From assembly GCF_002575655.3 (NCBI RefSeq), contig NC_053037.3, forward strand, positions 318,583,294 to 318,647,293: a DNA stretch of 64,000 nt, written 5' to 3'. Numbering within the stretch: the stretch's first letter is position 1; every line of letters starts with the position of its first letter. Source of the stretch: Aegilops tauschii subsp. strangulata (lineage: Eukaryota; Streptophyta; Magnoliopsida; Poales; Poaceae). The position numbers were made by a program, and so were the translations under genes. This document shows, piece by piece, positions 43,908 through 55,900 of this stretch. The notes beneath the pieces are model-generated. The model had not been told where the DNA came from. It saw only the letters and a program-made list of their open reading frames with translations, and searched no databases.

Positions 43908-46900
43908 ATGGAACGATCTCGATGGATGAAGAATCGGAAAACCGCAGATTTTATCAGTGGCATGACAGAGTTCATGAATTTGGCTGAAAGTACAAAGAGG
44001 AGAATTGGTGATGCGGATTACATCCTGTGTCCATGTACTGATTGTGCCAATACAGTGTCACATGAAGTTGCAGATGTCCAGATGCACTTAGTCTCTAGGG
44101 GATTCATTGATGGATATACACGTTGGACCAGACACGGTGAAGAGGAGGTCATGGATGAAGATACCCAGGGCAGCAAGATGCCAAACCCCGATTAGTGTCA
44201 CATGGATGTTGAATCTAACATCAGGGCAGAGGCGTCAAGCTACCTATGGAACACCGGAAAGCCGAAACGCCCACTGGAAAACCAAGACGTCGACGCAGAT
44301 GACGACGATCTTGATATGCCAGATTTTGCTGCTATGATCGTAGATTTCGAGGGCCCAGATAAGCATATGATTGGGTACAAGGATCTGCCAACCATTGATG
44401 CGGACTCCAAGAAAGAATTGTATCCAGGTTGCAACAAGAAATATTACAGGTTGAGTGCCACCTTGGCGTTTCTCAGATTTAAAGCAGCAAACGGTCTATC
44501 AAACAAGGGCTTCACAGAGATGTTAGGTCTTTAGAAAGAAATTCTTCCGGAAGATAATGTACTCCCGAGAAGCACGAATGAAGCGAACAAAATTGTTTGC
44601 CCATTGGAACTTGAAGTACAGAAGATACACGCTTGTGTGAATGATTGCATATTGTACTGTGGTGAGTACAAAGATTTTCGTGCATGTCACACATGCAAGC
44701 ATGCACGATACAAGCGCAGGAGAGCAAAGGACGAGTACAAATTGGACGACGAGATCAAGACAGGAGTCCCGTTCAAGGTTGTTTGGTACTTGCCTTTAAT
44801 TCCAAGGTTGAGGCGTTTGTTTCTAAACCCTAGAGAGGCAAAGAGGTTGCGGTGGCATCATGATGAGCGAATTGCGGATAGGTATATGAGGCACCCGAAA
44901 ATGGGGCTCAGTGAGAATTAATCGACAAAAAGTTTGAAAAATTTGCCAAGGATCCTAGAAGTATAAGGCTTGGGGAGTGTACTGACGGGATGAATCCTTT
45001 TGGCGATATGAGCACCAATCATAGCACATGGCCGGTGCTTCTATGCATATATAACCTAGCTCCTTGGTTGTGAATGAAGAAAAAATACATTATGATGTCA
45101 ATGATTATCCCAGGCCAGAAGAAACCTGGAAATGACATCGACATTTACTTTCAGCTACTGGTAGAAGAACTGCTGATAGTGTGGATAGATGCGCCTGCTG
45201 TAAAATGTTAGGATGCTTACAGAATGGAGATTTTTGATCTACATGCAATGCTGGTGCACACCATTCAAGATATGCCGGCATTAGGCAACACATCGGGGCA
45301 GAAAACAAGGGGGAAGTAGGGTGTGTTACATGCATGGATAGGACAGCTAGCAGAAGACTTCCCAACTCGCACAAAACAGTGTATTTGCGTCATCGTAGGT
45401 TCTTACAGAAAAATCACCCATACCGAAAGATGAAAGCTGAATTTGATGGTATGGCAGAGGCAGCTGCAGCCCCAAGACCCTATGAAGGGGAGGTGGTCCA
45501 CAACATGGCTAAAAACATTAATGTTGTGCTTGGCAAGAACCACCCTTTGACAGCGAAACTAACACCCAAGGATCAAGTGTTTAAGAAGAAATCGGTGTTC
45601 TGGAAATTACCTTACTGGGAGATTCTACGTGTACATCACTGCATCGATGTCATGCACGTAGAGAAGAACGTATGTGAAAGCATCATTGGTACTCTGCTCA
45701 AGATTAAAGGTAAAAGAAAGGATGGTGACGGTTCACGGCTCGATATGCTTGCCGATCAATCACAACGCAAGAGTGAAGCAGAAGATGATGACAAATTCAT
45801 CAAAGCTCGCCAGAGTTACAATTTTAGTACAAAAGAAGCAACCCAATTCTTCACCTATTTGTTGTCAGTTAAGACACCCTCTTCCTACTGCGCAAACATC
45901 AGAAGTCTCGTGGATGTGAGCTCAGGTAAAATGAAGTTGGGACACATGAAGTCACATGATTGCCATGTAATGTTGACACAAATCCTCCCGGTGGCCATCA
46001 GGAATCTGATGGACAAAGATATAAGAAACACACTCATTGACCTCTGTGATTTCTTCAACCAACTATGGTAGAAAGTTGTAGATCCTGAAGAGTTGGATCA
46101 TATGCAAGATGATATTGTAAGAATATTGTCCAACCTAGAGATGTTTTTCCCACTGTCATTCTTTGATATCATGGTCCATCTCACTGTGCACCTTGTCGAC
46201 GAGATAAAGTATTGTGGTCCTGTGTTTCTTCGCAACATGTATCCCTTCGAGCAATTCATGGGAATCCTGAAGCGCTTTTGTCGGAACCGAAACCATCCAG
46301 AGGCAAGCATCCTACAAGGTTATACCGCGGAGGAGGTGGTTGAGTTTTGCACCAAATACATGAAACAAAGACCTATAGGTTTGCCGCTCTCTCGCCACAA
46401 GGGAAGGCTGATAGGTAAGCCAGTCCTTGCTGGCATGCAAATGGCTGCATCCGGAGAATTGGCAGAGAAAGCCCATTTGACGGTATTGCTTAACAGCCCA
46501 GTTCTCATCGCTTATGCCGAAGAACACTTGGCGGAGATACGCCAAAGATTCTTACCAATGGTGCCTTCATCAGATGTGGAGATGAAGGAGCACACTAAGA
46601 ACTACGCCGAATGGCTGAGGAATTGTTTGGCACAAGGATCCATCGATGACATTTCTACGTGGTTGGCACAAAAGCCATCACCTACGGTGCTGACTTACCA
46701 AGCATATGACATAAATGGATACACGTTCTACACTGAGGAACGTGATAAGAAGACCTCGTATCAGAACAACTCTGTTTGAACAGAATGCATGACTGTAAAT
46801 GAAGCTGATAAAAGAGTATACTATGGAACCATCAAAGAGATTTGGGAGCTTGACTATGTGAAAGTTAAGGTGGCATTATTCAGGTGAGCATGGATCCCTC

Positions 46901-47244
46901 TTGGTCAGGTAAGGAATGATGAGTACAGGAAGACATGTGTTAACAGGACAACGATGGCATATCACGTGGACCCATTCATTCTTGCCGGCGATGCTACCCA
47001 GATTTTCTTTGTGGAAGACCCCTTGGATAAGAACGGCCATTTAGCGATGCATGGGAAGAGAAGGGTACTCGGTGTCGACGATGTTGCCGATCAGGACGAG
47101 TACGATGAATTTGATGAGTTGCCAGCCAAGGGATCACGCACCAGTGCAACAAAGAAGAACCATAAAATCATCAAAAACCCCAAGTTCATTCGGGGTCAAC
47201 TTAATGATCCCAATTCCCCCATGTACATGGGAATTAAGCTGTAA
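43908..47244 (+). pseudogene. CACTA-2 TNPD-like transposase, nearly full length, broken
   Basis: The DDE-type transposase of CACTA elements cuts the terminal inverted repeats in the nucleus. From ATG 43908, RSRWMKNRKTADFISGM and CPCTDC form the transposase-associated domain. The TNP2 domain runs from about 44600 to 46000 (VVWYLPLIPRLRRLFLNP, then DGMNPFGDMSTNHSTWPVLL in a shifted frame, then HHCIDVMHVEKNVCESIIGT). DUF4218 follows (46090-46350; LRNMYPFEQFMGILKRF), then DUF4216 (about 46690-46900; YDINGYTFYTEERDKK). Stops lie near 44193, 44533, 44920, 45074, 45209, 46070, 46777 and 46885, and there are frame changes near 44920 and 45317. Unlike CACTA-1, the catalytic region is present, but the gene cannot make a full protein. 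Confidence 0.87.
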
Positions 47245-48150
47245 GACTAGTCTTTATGCCTACCCTGCAACTTAATTCATTCAATTTAGAACTGTCGCGT
47301 GTACTGAATTTGTGAGTTATGCCCGGTTTTCTGTTGATGTAAGAACCGTTAATATGTTGACCTTGATATGCTGTCAGCTTAGGCAATGAATATGAACTGT
47401 TTTTTGTTGTTATTATTATTATTATTATTATATCATAGAGGTAGCACACTCAATCGATCTCACTACAGTATGTGTGAACAAAAATATGCAATCTGGTTTG
47501 CGAATAGCACGCGGTTCATTGATGAAAGCCGTGTGTCGACCAAACCCCGCCACCCTGCCCACGATCTGAGTCGTGCTTTCTGATTGGCCAGAACCCAAAC
47601 CCCACGGATCGTACGTCTGCACCGTTGGATGCTCCCAGATCGAATGGCGATCCTCATCCCTTTCGACAGCACATGCAGTTCCGGTTGTAATTTTATTTTT
47701 ATGCACAAAATGCATGTTAATCTAAAAAATGTCTTAAATATAGCTAACGATGCCTGAAATGTGCCAGAAAATCAAACCCGTGGTATAATGGTGATTGTGT
47801 ACCATGGAAGTTTTTGTGAGGCCAAACGATGAAGTCACCGGCCACAGGAGTTTGAATTGACACGTCTCCTTTTGGAAAACCATGATCCTTCATGTGAGAT
47901 GCTCCGGTTTGGAAGGAGCGGTCATCAAAACTTGTGCCAAACTTTACCAATTTTTTTCCACGGGGTCGTGAGAACACACCACAGGCACACATCGATTTTG
48001 ATGATGTCCGAACTCCATCTGAATTTTCTGTAATTAAAATACCAACTAGGCCTACGCCAGTGGCCGCACCTCGTGGCCGAAATGTTTGAAACTTCTCCCC
48101 GCTTCTCGAACAAACGGATGAAAACTCACAAAGTGACGCACAAATGATCT
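47245..48150. repeat. TNPD 3' region and first copy of a 200-bp direct repeat
   Basis: After the TNPD stop comes a short AT-rich part with a TTA microsatellite (about 47402-47430). The first copy of a repeat follows (about 47505-47690, core TTGGCCAGAACCCAAACCCC), which occurs again at 51545-51740 and 51805-52000. It is followed by a segment (47750-47850) matched at 52070-52155, then about 300 bp of unassigned sequence. The minus ORF at 47744-48208 is unrecognised. Confidence 0.6.
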
Positions 48151-48862
48151 GTACAGCTTTGCTAGGCTGATAGTAAGGGGGTATCATAGCTGGTATCATG
48201 CATGCCAACTAGGCAATTTTGATGAGCTGTCATAGAATTAATTAAATGAAGAAAGAGAGGGTTAAGTATCATATCATGAAACCGTATCATAATAAATGTT
48301 AAGCTACTATGTGTCATGCATGACAATATAAATAAAGTACTACATATGATACTAGCTACTCTATGATACTATGCATTATTAGAGCAAGTAAGTACACAAT
48401 AGAGTGACATAAGACTAGCCACAATGGGTAGTAACATAGAATGCTACTAGTCTATGTTACTACCTCTACAGTGGGGAGTAACATATGTGTAGTAACATGC
48501 AACACTTCATTTATTACGCTATAGACTCATCTTGCCTTGAGATGTGTGATGTTACTCAGACTTGCCACAATGGGTAGTAACATAGACTAGTAACATGCCC
48601 ATGTGTTACTAGTCTATGTTACTACCTCTATAGTGGGGAGTAACATATATGTGTGGTAACATGCAACACTTCATTTATTAGGATATAGACACATCTTGCC
48701 TTGATATGTACATGTGATGTTACTCATACTACTAGTAACTAGCTATGTTACTACTTTCCTATCTTTATTTATTTATTGCTTGCCACATCATCTACTTTAT
48801 CTAGATATGTGTGATGTTACTACCTATGTTACTCCCATTGTGGGTAGTCTCATACTATAGTA

Positions 48863-49010
48863 AGACTATACCCACAGTGGGAGTAACATAGGTAGTAACA
48901 TCACACATATCCACTTTCCTCCATTTCGTCATTTATTGCTTGCCACATAATCTATTTTATCTAGATATGTGTGATGTTACTACCTATGTTACTCCCACTG
49001 TGGGTAGTCT
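48863..49010. mobile_element. 148-bp palindromic MITE
   Basis: The left arm AGACTATACCCACAGTGGGAG...GATATGTG-type sequence pairs with the right arm ending CTCCCACTGTGGGTAGTCT, nearly 50 bases per arm, so the element folds almost completely. A related, longer element with the same ends (GACTAGCCACAATGGGTAGT) occupies about 48412-48850, where its left part is duplicated at 48560. I could not fix a target duplication. Confidence 0.7.
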
Positions 49011-49588
49011 GGCTATAAGGAATAGAATAATATATATGTGCTTATTAGTTAGAGGAAAGAGAAGAGAAGTGGGCTCTTTGTTAGTAGAGCCAGCTGCAAC
49101 AGGAGACCCAAGACACTTTGTGAGGATGTAAGGTGGGCCAACTATTGATAAACTAGTGCATATATAAAACTTATTATTGTACATACCCGCTAAGAGGTTG
49201 GCTGTATATGACATGGCAACTTCTTATAGCTGACCCTTGGCTGTATTATTAACCATGCTCTTAGTGAGGTAGCTAGTATATCATAGACGACTAGCTAGTA
49301 TCAGACTAGGCACAGTGGGAGTAACTTCAGGAGTAACACCGACTCCAACTCAGCAAACTTGCTTATGTGGAAATAAGTTAATGAGGAGAGAGATAGTTCC
49401 AGTAACTTAGATAGTTACTGTAGCATCACATGTCCCAATGCAATATGAGTCTGTAACCTAAGAATTGAAGCTTTGCATGACACTACACTTATGTTACTAC
49501 CCACTATGAAGGTATAACATATATAGTCTAGGGATATGTGTGTATGTTACTAGTGTACTACTCTCCACTGTGGCTAGCTAGTCTCATA

Positions 49589-50184
49589 CTCCCTCCTTTC
49601 CGGTTTAGGCTAGTTGTAATGGTATTATCATAAGCAGTATCATGCATGCCAACTAGACTTTCTGGATGATGTGGCACACAAGAGAGGATGTGGTATCATA
49701 TCATGATACCATGTCATATTAAATGTTGTACTACTACTTTGTGTGATTAGTAAGGTAACCTAAGATGTTAACTTATGATACTATGCATTACGGAAGTAGC
49801 TAGTATGCTAGCTACACTATCATATATATGCATGATACTACTAGTATATATGATACTCCCCATTACAACCAGCCTTATAGGGCTCAATTCAAAAATCTCA
49901 CCAACCAAGGTAGATGGTGAGTGGTGGAATACCTTTTTTAGTTTGCAAAAACACCCAATTAATGCTTTTGTTTTCCTCAAAATATTATGTTTTCCAATGT
50001 ATTAATTGCAATACATGCATGCATATATAAAGTACATGCATTGGTGAACTTTCTCTTAATACTTGCATGCAATGATTTAATGCACCTTGGAATCTGGACA
50101 TGTGATGAGGAACAACCAAATTGAGCCATATAAAATGGAAAAACTAAAATTTTGAGATAAGCCTATAAATCGGAAAGGAGGGAG
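49589..50184. mobile_element. Stowaway-like (mariner-type) MITE containing another MITE
   Basis: It starts CTCCCTCCTTTCCGGTTTA and ends with the near-perfect inverse TAAATCGGAAAGGAGGGAG. The dinucleotide TA flanks both sides (49587-49588 and 50185-50186), as expected for Stowaway elements. A second MITE is inserted 19 bp inside its left end. Confidence 0.82.
49608..49874. mobile_element. Tourist-like (PIF/Harbinger-type) MITE nested in the Stowaway-like MITE
   Basis: The ends GGCTAGTTGTAATGG and the inverse CCATTACAACCAGCC are terminal inverted repeats. TTA is duplicated on both sides (49605-49607 and 49875-49877), the usual Tourist/Harbinger target. It is 267 bp long and non-coding. Confidence 0.82.
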
Positions 50185-50408
50185 TATATATGCATGATAC
50201 TAGTATATGATCGGCAATACCTCCGTAATGCGCGCATGCATAGTATTATGAGTTAGTATCTTAGGTTCCTTATTAATTACCATGCATGACACAAAGTGGT
50301 ACAACATTTAATATGATACGGTATCATGATATGATACCACACACCCTCTCTTTCATCATTTAACTATGTGCCACCAGCCTTATTAGGGTGGCCATAGTGG
50401 GGGTATCA

Positions 50409-50800
50409 GGCTGCTCCCAATGCATGGGTGCTTAGATGAGGTGCTAAGCACATTAAATAGCTTAGCAACTATACTCCCCAATGCATAGGTGCTTAGTTTA
50501 TGGCACTAAGCTTGCTTCATTTAATGATTTAGCAACTAAAGCTCTTCATGTATTGGTGGGTTTCCTTCATTTAAATGCTTTGCCTAGGTTCACACTCTTA
50601 GCATTGTTTCTTCCTGGGGTCACCACACCCATCTCTCTCCTCTTAATAACTTGCCACATCAGATTTTTTGCCTACGTGGAAGGTTTAGCACCTGTACAAG
50701 GTGGAGCATTGGGAGGGGCCTTATGCATTGAGAGCTTTAATTGCTAAAGTCTTTAATGTGCTTAGCACCTTATCTAAGCACTTGTGCATTGGGAGATGCC
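50409..50800. mobile_element. 392-bp MITE with TCA target duplication
   Basis: The left end GGCTGCTCCCAATGCATGGG and the inverse of the right end, GGCATCTCCCAATGCACAAG, are long terminal inverted repeats that continue through GTGCTTAGAT and GTGCTAAGCACAT. TCA flanks both sides (50406-50408 and 50801-50803). A 3-bp duplication and the GGC start fit the PIF/Harbinger type. Confidence 0.75.
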
Positions 50801-50961
50801 TCATAGCCGGTATCATGCACCCGGGAATAGAAAATATGATGATGTGGCAAAGAAGCAGTAACATAGGTAGATACCGTAACATATATATATATATATAATA
50901 AATAAATGCTATACTACATTGTGTCATGCATGGCCATAAATACAGTCATCTATGATATATA

Positions 50962-51041
50962 CTCCCTCCGTAAACTAATATAAGAGCGTTTAGGTCACTA
51001 TTTAGTAATCTAAACGCTCTTATATTAGTTTACAGAGGGAG
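50962..51041. mobile_element. 80-bp Stowaway MITE
   Basis: CTCCCTCCGTAAACTAATAT through to the inverse ATATTAGTTTACAGAGGGAG: the element is almost one complete hairpin, with the AAGAGCGTTTAGGTCACT core found in very common wheat Stowaway families. TA precedes it at 50960-50961; on the right the TA is two bases away (GCTA). Confidence 0.85.
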
Positions 51042-51465
51042 CTAGCTAGTACTACTATGATACTATATATGCAGTATGAAGGTACGTACGTAGTATCATA
51101 CACTAGTATCATATGCATGATACTATATATATATAGTATATGATACTCCCCACTATATAAGGCTGGACATAGTGGTGGTATCATAGCCGACGATGTCATG
51201 CACTCAGAAATAGCAAGTATGCTGATGTGGCAAATAATTAAATATATATAAAGAGGGTTAGAGTAACATATAGTAGGTAGATACCGTATCATGTTAAATG
51301 CGATGCTAATTTGTGTCATGCATGGCAATAAATATGATCTATATATGATACTATACTCTATGTATTATACTATGCGCTGTAATTAATTAAAGGTAGTATC
51401 ATATGTACTATATATTCATGATACTAGTATATGACAGTCTCCACTATACTCATGATTTCTTACCG

Positions 51466-52160
51466 TGGAAAAAAATTGGAGGCGAAATGATGAACTCATG
51501 TTTTCATTCGAACAAAAATATGATGTTAGGTAATGTAAATGTTTTCAAAGAGCACACGGTTCACTCACGAAAGCCATGTGTCCACTAAACCGTGGCCGAT
51601 GCACCCCCACCCCTCTGCCACGCGCGTGATCTGAGTCGTGCATTCTGATTGGCCAGAACCCAAACCCCACGGATCGTACGTCTGCACCGTTGGATTCTCC
51701 TTGATCGACGGCGATCCTCATCCCTTTCGACAACACATGTACATGTTTTCAAATAGCCCCTCCCAAAAAAATGTTTTCAAATAGCCACTCCCAAATTTTT
51801 TTTTCAAATAGCACATGGTTCACACACGAAAGACGTGTGCCTACCAAACCGTGGCCGATGCCCCCCCTCGCTGCGCGTGCGATCTGAGTCGTGCGCTCTG
51901 ATTGGCCAGAACCCAAACCCCACGGATCGTACGTCTGCACCATTGGATGCTCCCAGATCGGACCGCAATCCTCATCCCTTTCGACAGGAAATGCAGTCCG
52001 GCTAGGAATTGATTTATATGCCAACATGCACGGTAAATGCCAAAAAATGTCTGACATATAGCACACGAGACCTGAAATGCGCCAGCAAATCAAACCCGTG
52101 GTAAAATTGTGATTGGTTTACGTGCAAAAAATTTAGATGAGAAACGATGAACTCACGTCT
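51466..52160 (+). repeat. Two further copies of the 200-bp direct repeat
   Basis: The repeat seen at 47505-47690 recurs at about 51545-51740 and 51805-52000 in the same orientation (each with GATCTGAGTCGTGC, then TTGGCCAGAACCCAAACCCC, then CTCATCCCTTTCGACA). The 3' flank of the last copy matches 47750-47850. The block likely belonged to the TNPA promoter region and was duplicated; the MITE cluster lies between copies 1 and 2. Confidence 0.75.
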
Positions 52161-52905
52161 TCATTTCAAAATTAGTACGTCTTCATTTCAAACAAAATTA
52201 TTCTGTTTGTGCACACGAGCGCTTAGAGGCAACCGTTTGCATAGGCCTTTCCGCACGCGCGGTGACCGGGGATATTTTTCACCCTTTTCACCTAGGCCGC
52301 CAACACCCCCCCACCGTCCGCCTGCATTTCACTGAACTAGTCCACCCAATCTCCTTCGCCAGCTCCCCCCTCTCCCAGATCCACAGCAGAACCCTCTCCG
52401 GCGCCACCGTGCTCACCCCGGCCGTGTGCCCGCTCTTTGGCATCAAGCCTACCTTCACTGCCGTTCCCAACACACGGCGGCCCGCGCCTCGCCGTCTTCG
52501 TTTGCTCGCCAGCCACCCTCGAGCATATCGATGCAGTAACCCTCGCCTCTCCTGTGGTCCGGCCGGGTTTGCATTAAGAAGCCTGTTAGTTACTGCTCTC
52601 CATCGCGGTGAGGCATATTTCCTCGCAATCCCTCTTCCAATTTTGTTCCGTATGTTCCCAAATTTGCTATAAAATAACGGAGAGCCTATATATGTTAATT
52701 ATCTACCTTCCTTACTACATGTAAGTTGTATTTGTTCCAATAAGTTACTGCCTATTTACAGATCGCGGGTGCCCGAGTCACACAAACTTAACAAATTAGC
52801 CGTACATTTTCTAAATTATTGCATGGCATGTTTAGGAAGCTTGATACCAAGTTGTTAGTTTTATGCTTATCCTCCTTTCCTAAGTTTCGCATGTGTTCTC
52901 TGTAG

Positions 52906-55900
52906 ATGCCGAGTAGCAGCGACATCACTCATTCAGGCCATGTATCTTCATCTGATTCGGACAACCCTAGGTCTTTAGCAGATTGTGAGGGATCAAGTAG
53001 TCTTGAACGGGATAGAGCTGCAGCAATTACCCTTCCGGTCAGGACATGGAGGAACGCTCCAAGGAAGCCCACACACCAGCCTAAAGGTGTATATGAAGTA
53101 ACCGAGATTGATTTAAAGTCCTGGGCTCCCACTAAACCAGATAAAGCACACATGAGGTTCGGGAGTGTGTGTGGATTTGTTGACAGGGCAAGGCTCGACA
53201 TTAATCTGCCAGGGTTTCTGAAGGCTGACACAGAAACACAGCGAATGATAGTCCGGGAGATCATGGATCACTTCAATGTTCCAGAGCAGTGGAGAATGCA
53301 GGTGGGACACGCTGCACTGAAGAAGGCTAGGGATGCTTGGAGAAACTGGAAGCACGTGCGGTACAATAAGTACTTAAGTGAAGGCAAGGACCCAATCCCC
53401 GCATACCCCCAAATTACAAAGGCAAACTGGGCAGAATTCAAAAGGGTCATGGAAACTCTAGAGTTTGCTGCAAAGAGTTTCAAGCAATCAGAACTTCAGA
53501 AGAAGAACATACACCCCCACCGTATGCGTGTGGCAGGATACTACAGCATGAAACTAATATGGGAACAGGAGGACAAAGAAGCAGTAGCGGCGGGTGGGAA
53601 TCCGGCCTTTAGTGAAATCAAGGGCAAACGCACCAGAGACTACTTGCGGGCACGTGCAAAGAGGCGTGATGACGGAACTTATTACTTTGAAAACGCACGT
53701 GACGCCAAACTGTCTGAAGTGATGGTAGAGGCTTCCAAGATCCCTGGAAGGTTCTACAGGAACTCAGGGCCATGTGACATTCTGTCCATTGCTCTGGACA
53801 CAAAAGAGCCCCCTGGCCGTGCAAGGGGTATAGGTGTTAATGTCCCGCACAAGAGGGCTTTCACACTCAGCAAAGAAGAGAGGCTCAGCATGAAAAAAGT
53901 GAGGAGTGAAATGAAGCAGAATGCATTGTTTAAAAATTGAAGAAGGAGATTTATCCGGCTGTTCGAAAGGATGTTGTGGAGTCAATGATGATGATGCAGA
54001 AGACTCTAACACTGACAGATAGCCAGCAGATGGAGGGGAGGCGGGCATGGATGATGCTGCTTATTGCACGACAACACTGCACAAGAGTAGCTTTGCATCA
54101 GCTAAGCCCAGCGACACTGAGACTGCAGCTGCTCGTGATGATGCTATATTTGATCTATCTGGAATGAAAGACAGACTGAAGGGTGTGCTTACACATTATG
54201 AAGGTACATTAAAATGTGCAACAACATGGGTTTTCCCACCCTTCTTGGAAGATGGCCTCTTCTTGGACAATGTGCCATTGAAGCCGGGCTGTGTGAAGTG
54301 CTATGTGACTGAAGTAAAGCCTGGATTCCATGAATTTTCCCTGAAGAATGTCCTAGGAGACTTCGATGAGCAAATGACCTTGGGAGAAACACTGTTACAT
54401 CACATCCAGTGGACACGAAAGGAAATAGAGTTCATCGATGAGATTCCTAAAGCCCCACAAGAGCAGCCACTGTCGCCCCTCAACCAGTGACGCTCTCCTT
54501 GCCAGAGCAGCTCTCGCAGGCTGATGCATCAACCTGTGATCAGCCGGACCGACTTTGTGGTGTACATGCCATGTCATCCTCCGCCCCAAAGCAGCCAGTG
54601 GCAAGGCCTACAACTGATGATGACGCACCACCAGTTCAAATGCCGGCCACTGAAGCAGCGGGGGGAGACCCAGCTGCAGCACATGCTCAGCAGACCAACC
54701 TGGTGGAACAGACTGCTAAGCAGTCTGATGCTTCAGAACCGCCTGCTAAGCGGTTTGTAGGTCCAGAACCGACTGCTCATCAGTCCGTCGGTCCGCAGGC
54801 GCGTGATCAGCATACCAATGCGTCAGCACTTCCTGCTCAGCAAACCAACGTGTTGGCACGGCCTCCTCAGCACATCGACAAGTTGGCACCACCTGCGCAG
54901 AAACCCGACATAGCTTCAACGCATGGTCAGCAGTCCGATGCCTCTGCTCCTACAGCTCAGCAGTCCATGACTGCAGCATCGCCAGCTCAACGGTCCGGCA
55001 TAGATAAACAGTCTGCTAAGAAGTCCGTCCAAGCTTCACCGTCTGCTCGGCAGTCTACCGTGCAGGCAACCAGACGTTCTGCCAGAAATGCTTCAAGTAC
55101 CAAGAAGGAAGTGGCCAAAAAGGCTACACCCACGACCACGAGGAAGCGCGGCAAGAAAGTGAAGAGGAAAGAGAACGATTGCCTCTTACTTAAAGCACTC
55201 ATCTCCCAGAACCAAATTAACAGCAGCTTGTTCGAATCGCGGAGTAATATTATTTCTGACGCCATGGATGATGAACAAGTAGAATTGTTGCTTGCTAAAA
55301 GAAAAGCAGACGTACTTGAAGCATGCAATTACGTCCATGGCCAGCCATTTCTTGTTGGCGAATACTTTGATGAGTGCAGCTCGAGTTGTCACGAGTTACA
55401 TGAATATTGCATGGATCAAATGTCAGAAGGTCATCACCATTTGCTAGTCCACTGCAACAGAGATCATTTCCGACACGATGCTGGTTCCATCATTGTGAGT
55501 TTCGAGGACTTACATCTCTTCTTCAACTTCAACGTGCTCGATGCCACTCTTGTTAGATGCGTGATTTTGTAAGTACTTAACAAACTCTGATCAACTTCTC
55601 CATACAAGGCTGTAAATGATAAACAGCTAACTACATTTTATTCCTCTCAGGGGATTGAACGTGCAGAGAAGACAAAGTGAGAGTGTGTATTTCATAGATC
55701 CTGCATTAGCAAATGGCACAACATTACATGAAAAGGACCAACGGGACTGGGCCATTAACACGGTCGTCCATATCTTCGAAAACACGTCCCATGCAGAATC
55801 ATTTCTCTGGCCATATCATGAAGGGTAAGTCAAGTAAACAACCACTCATACACTGATTATCTTTCAGATTTCGACATAATTCATAAGTTCATGGCTTTCT

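Larger units (their letters stand above)
50389..51160. mobile_element. GGCCATAGTGGGGGTATCAT-type MITE split by two other MITEs
   Basis: The left end TGGCCATAGTGGGGGTATCA is interrupted at 50409 by another element and resumes at 50801 (TCATAGCCGGTATCATGCAC). A Stowaway element sits at 50962-51041. The right end GATACTCCCCACTATA (about 51142-51157) is the inverse of the left. Borders are approximate. Confidence 0.6.
48150..51465. repeat. MITE cluster between TNPD and TNPA of CACTA-2
   Basis: This 3.3 kb AT-rich block is built from short inverted-repeat elements, several nested in one another. Recurrent ends are GCCACAATGGGTAGTAACAT, GGCTAGTTGTAATGG..TATCAT and GGCCATAGTGGGGGTATCAT. Direct and inverted copies of a GTATCATGCATG-rich family alternate (48150-48390, 49608-49874, 50190-50380, 50390-51160, 51165-51440). 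The best-bounded members are listed separately. There is no protein-coding sequence. Confidence 0.75.

Noticed and set aside
47744..48208. 154-codon minus-strand ORF in CACTA-2
   Set aside because: No recognisable domain; it overlaps a repeat matched at 52070-52155 and the start of the MITE cluster, so chance is more likely.
52262..52672. 136-codon ORF upstream of the CACTA-2 TNPA start
   Set aside because: It lies in a C-rich leader, has no domain and ends before a probable leader intron; it looks like untranslated leader.
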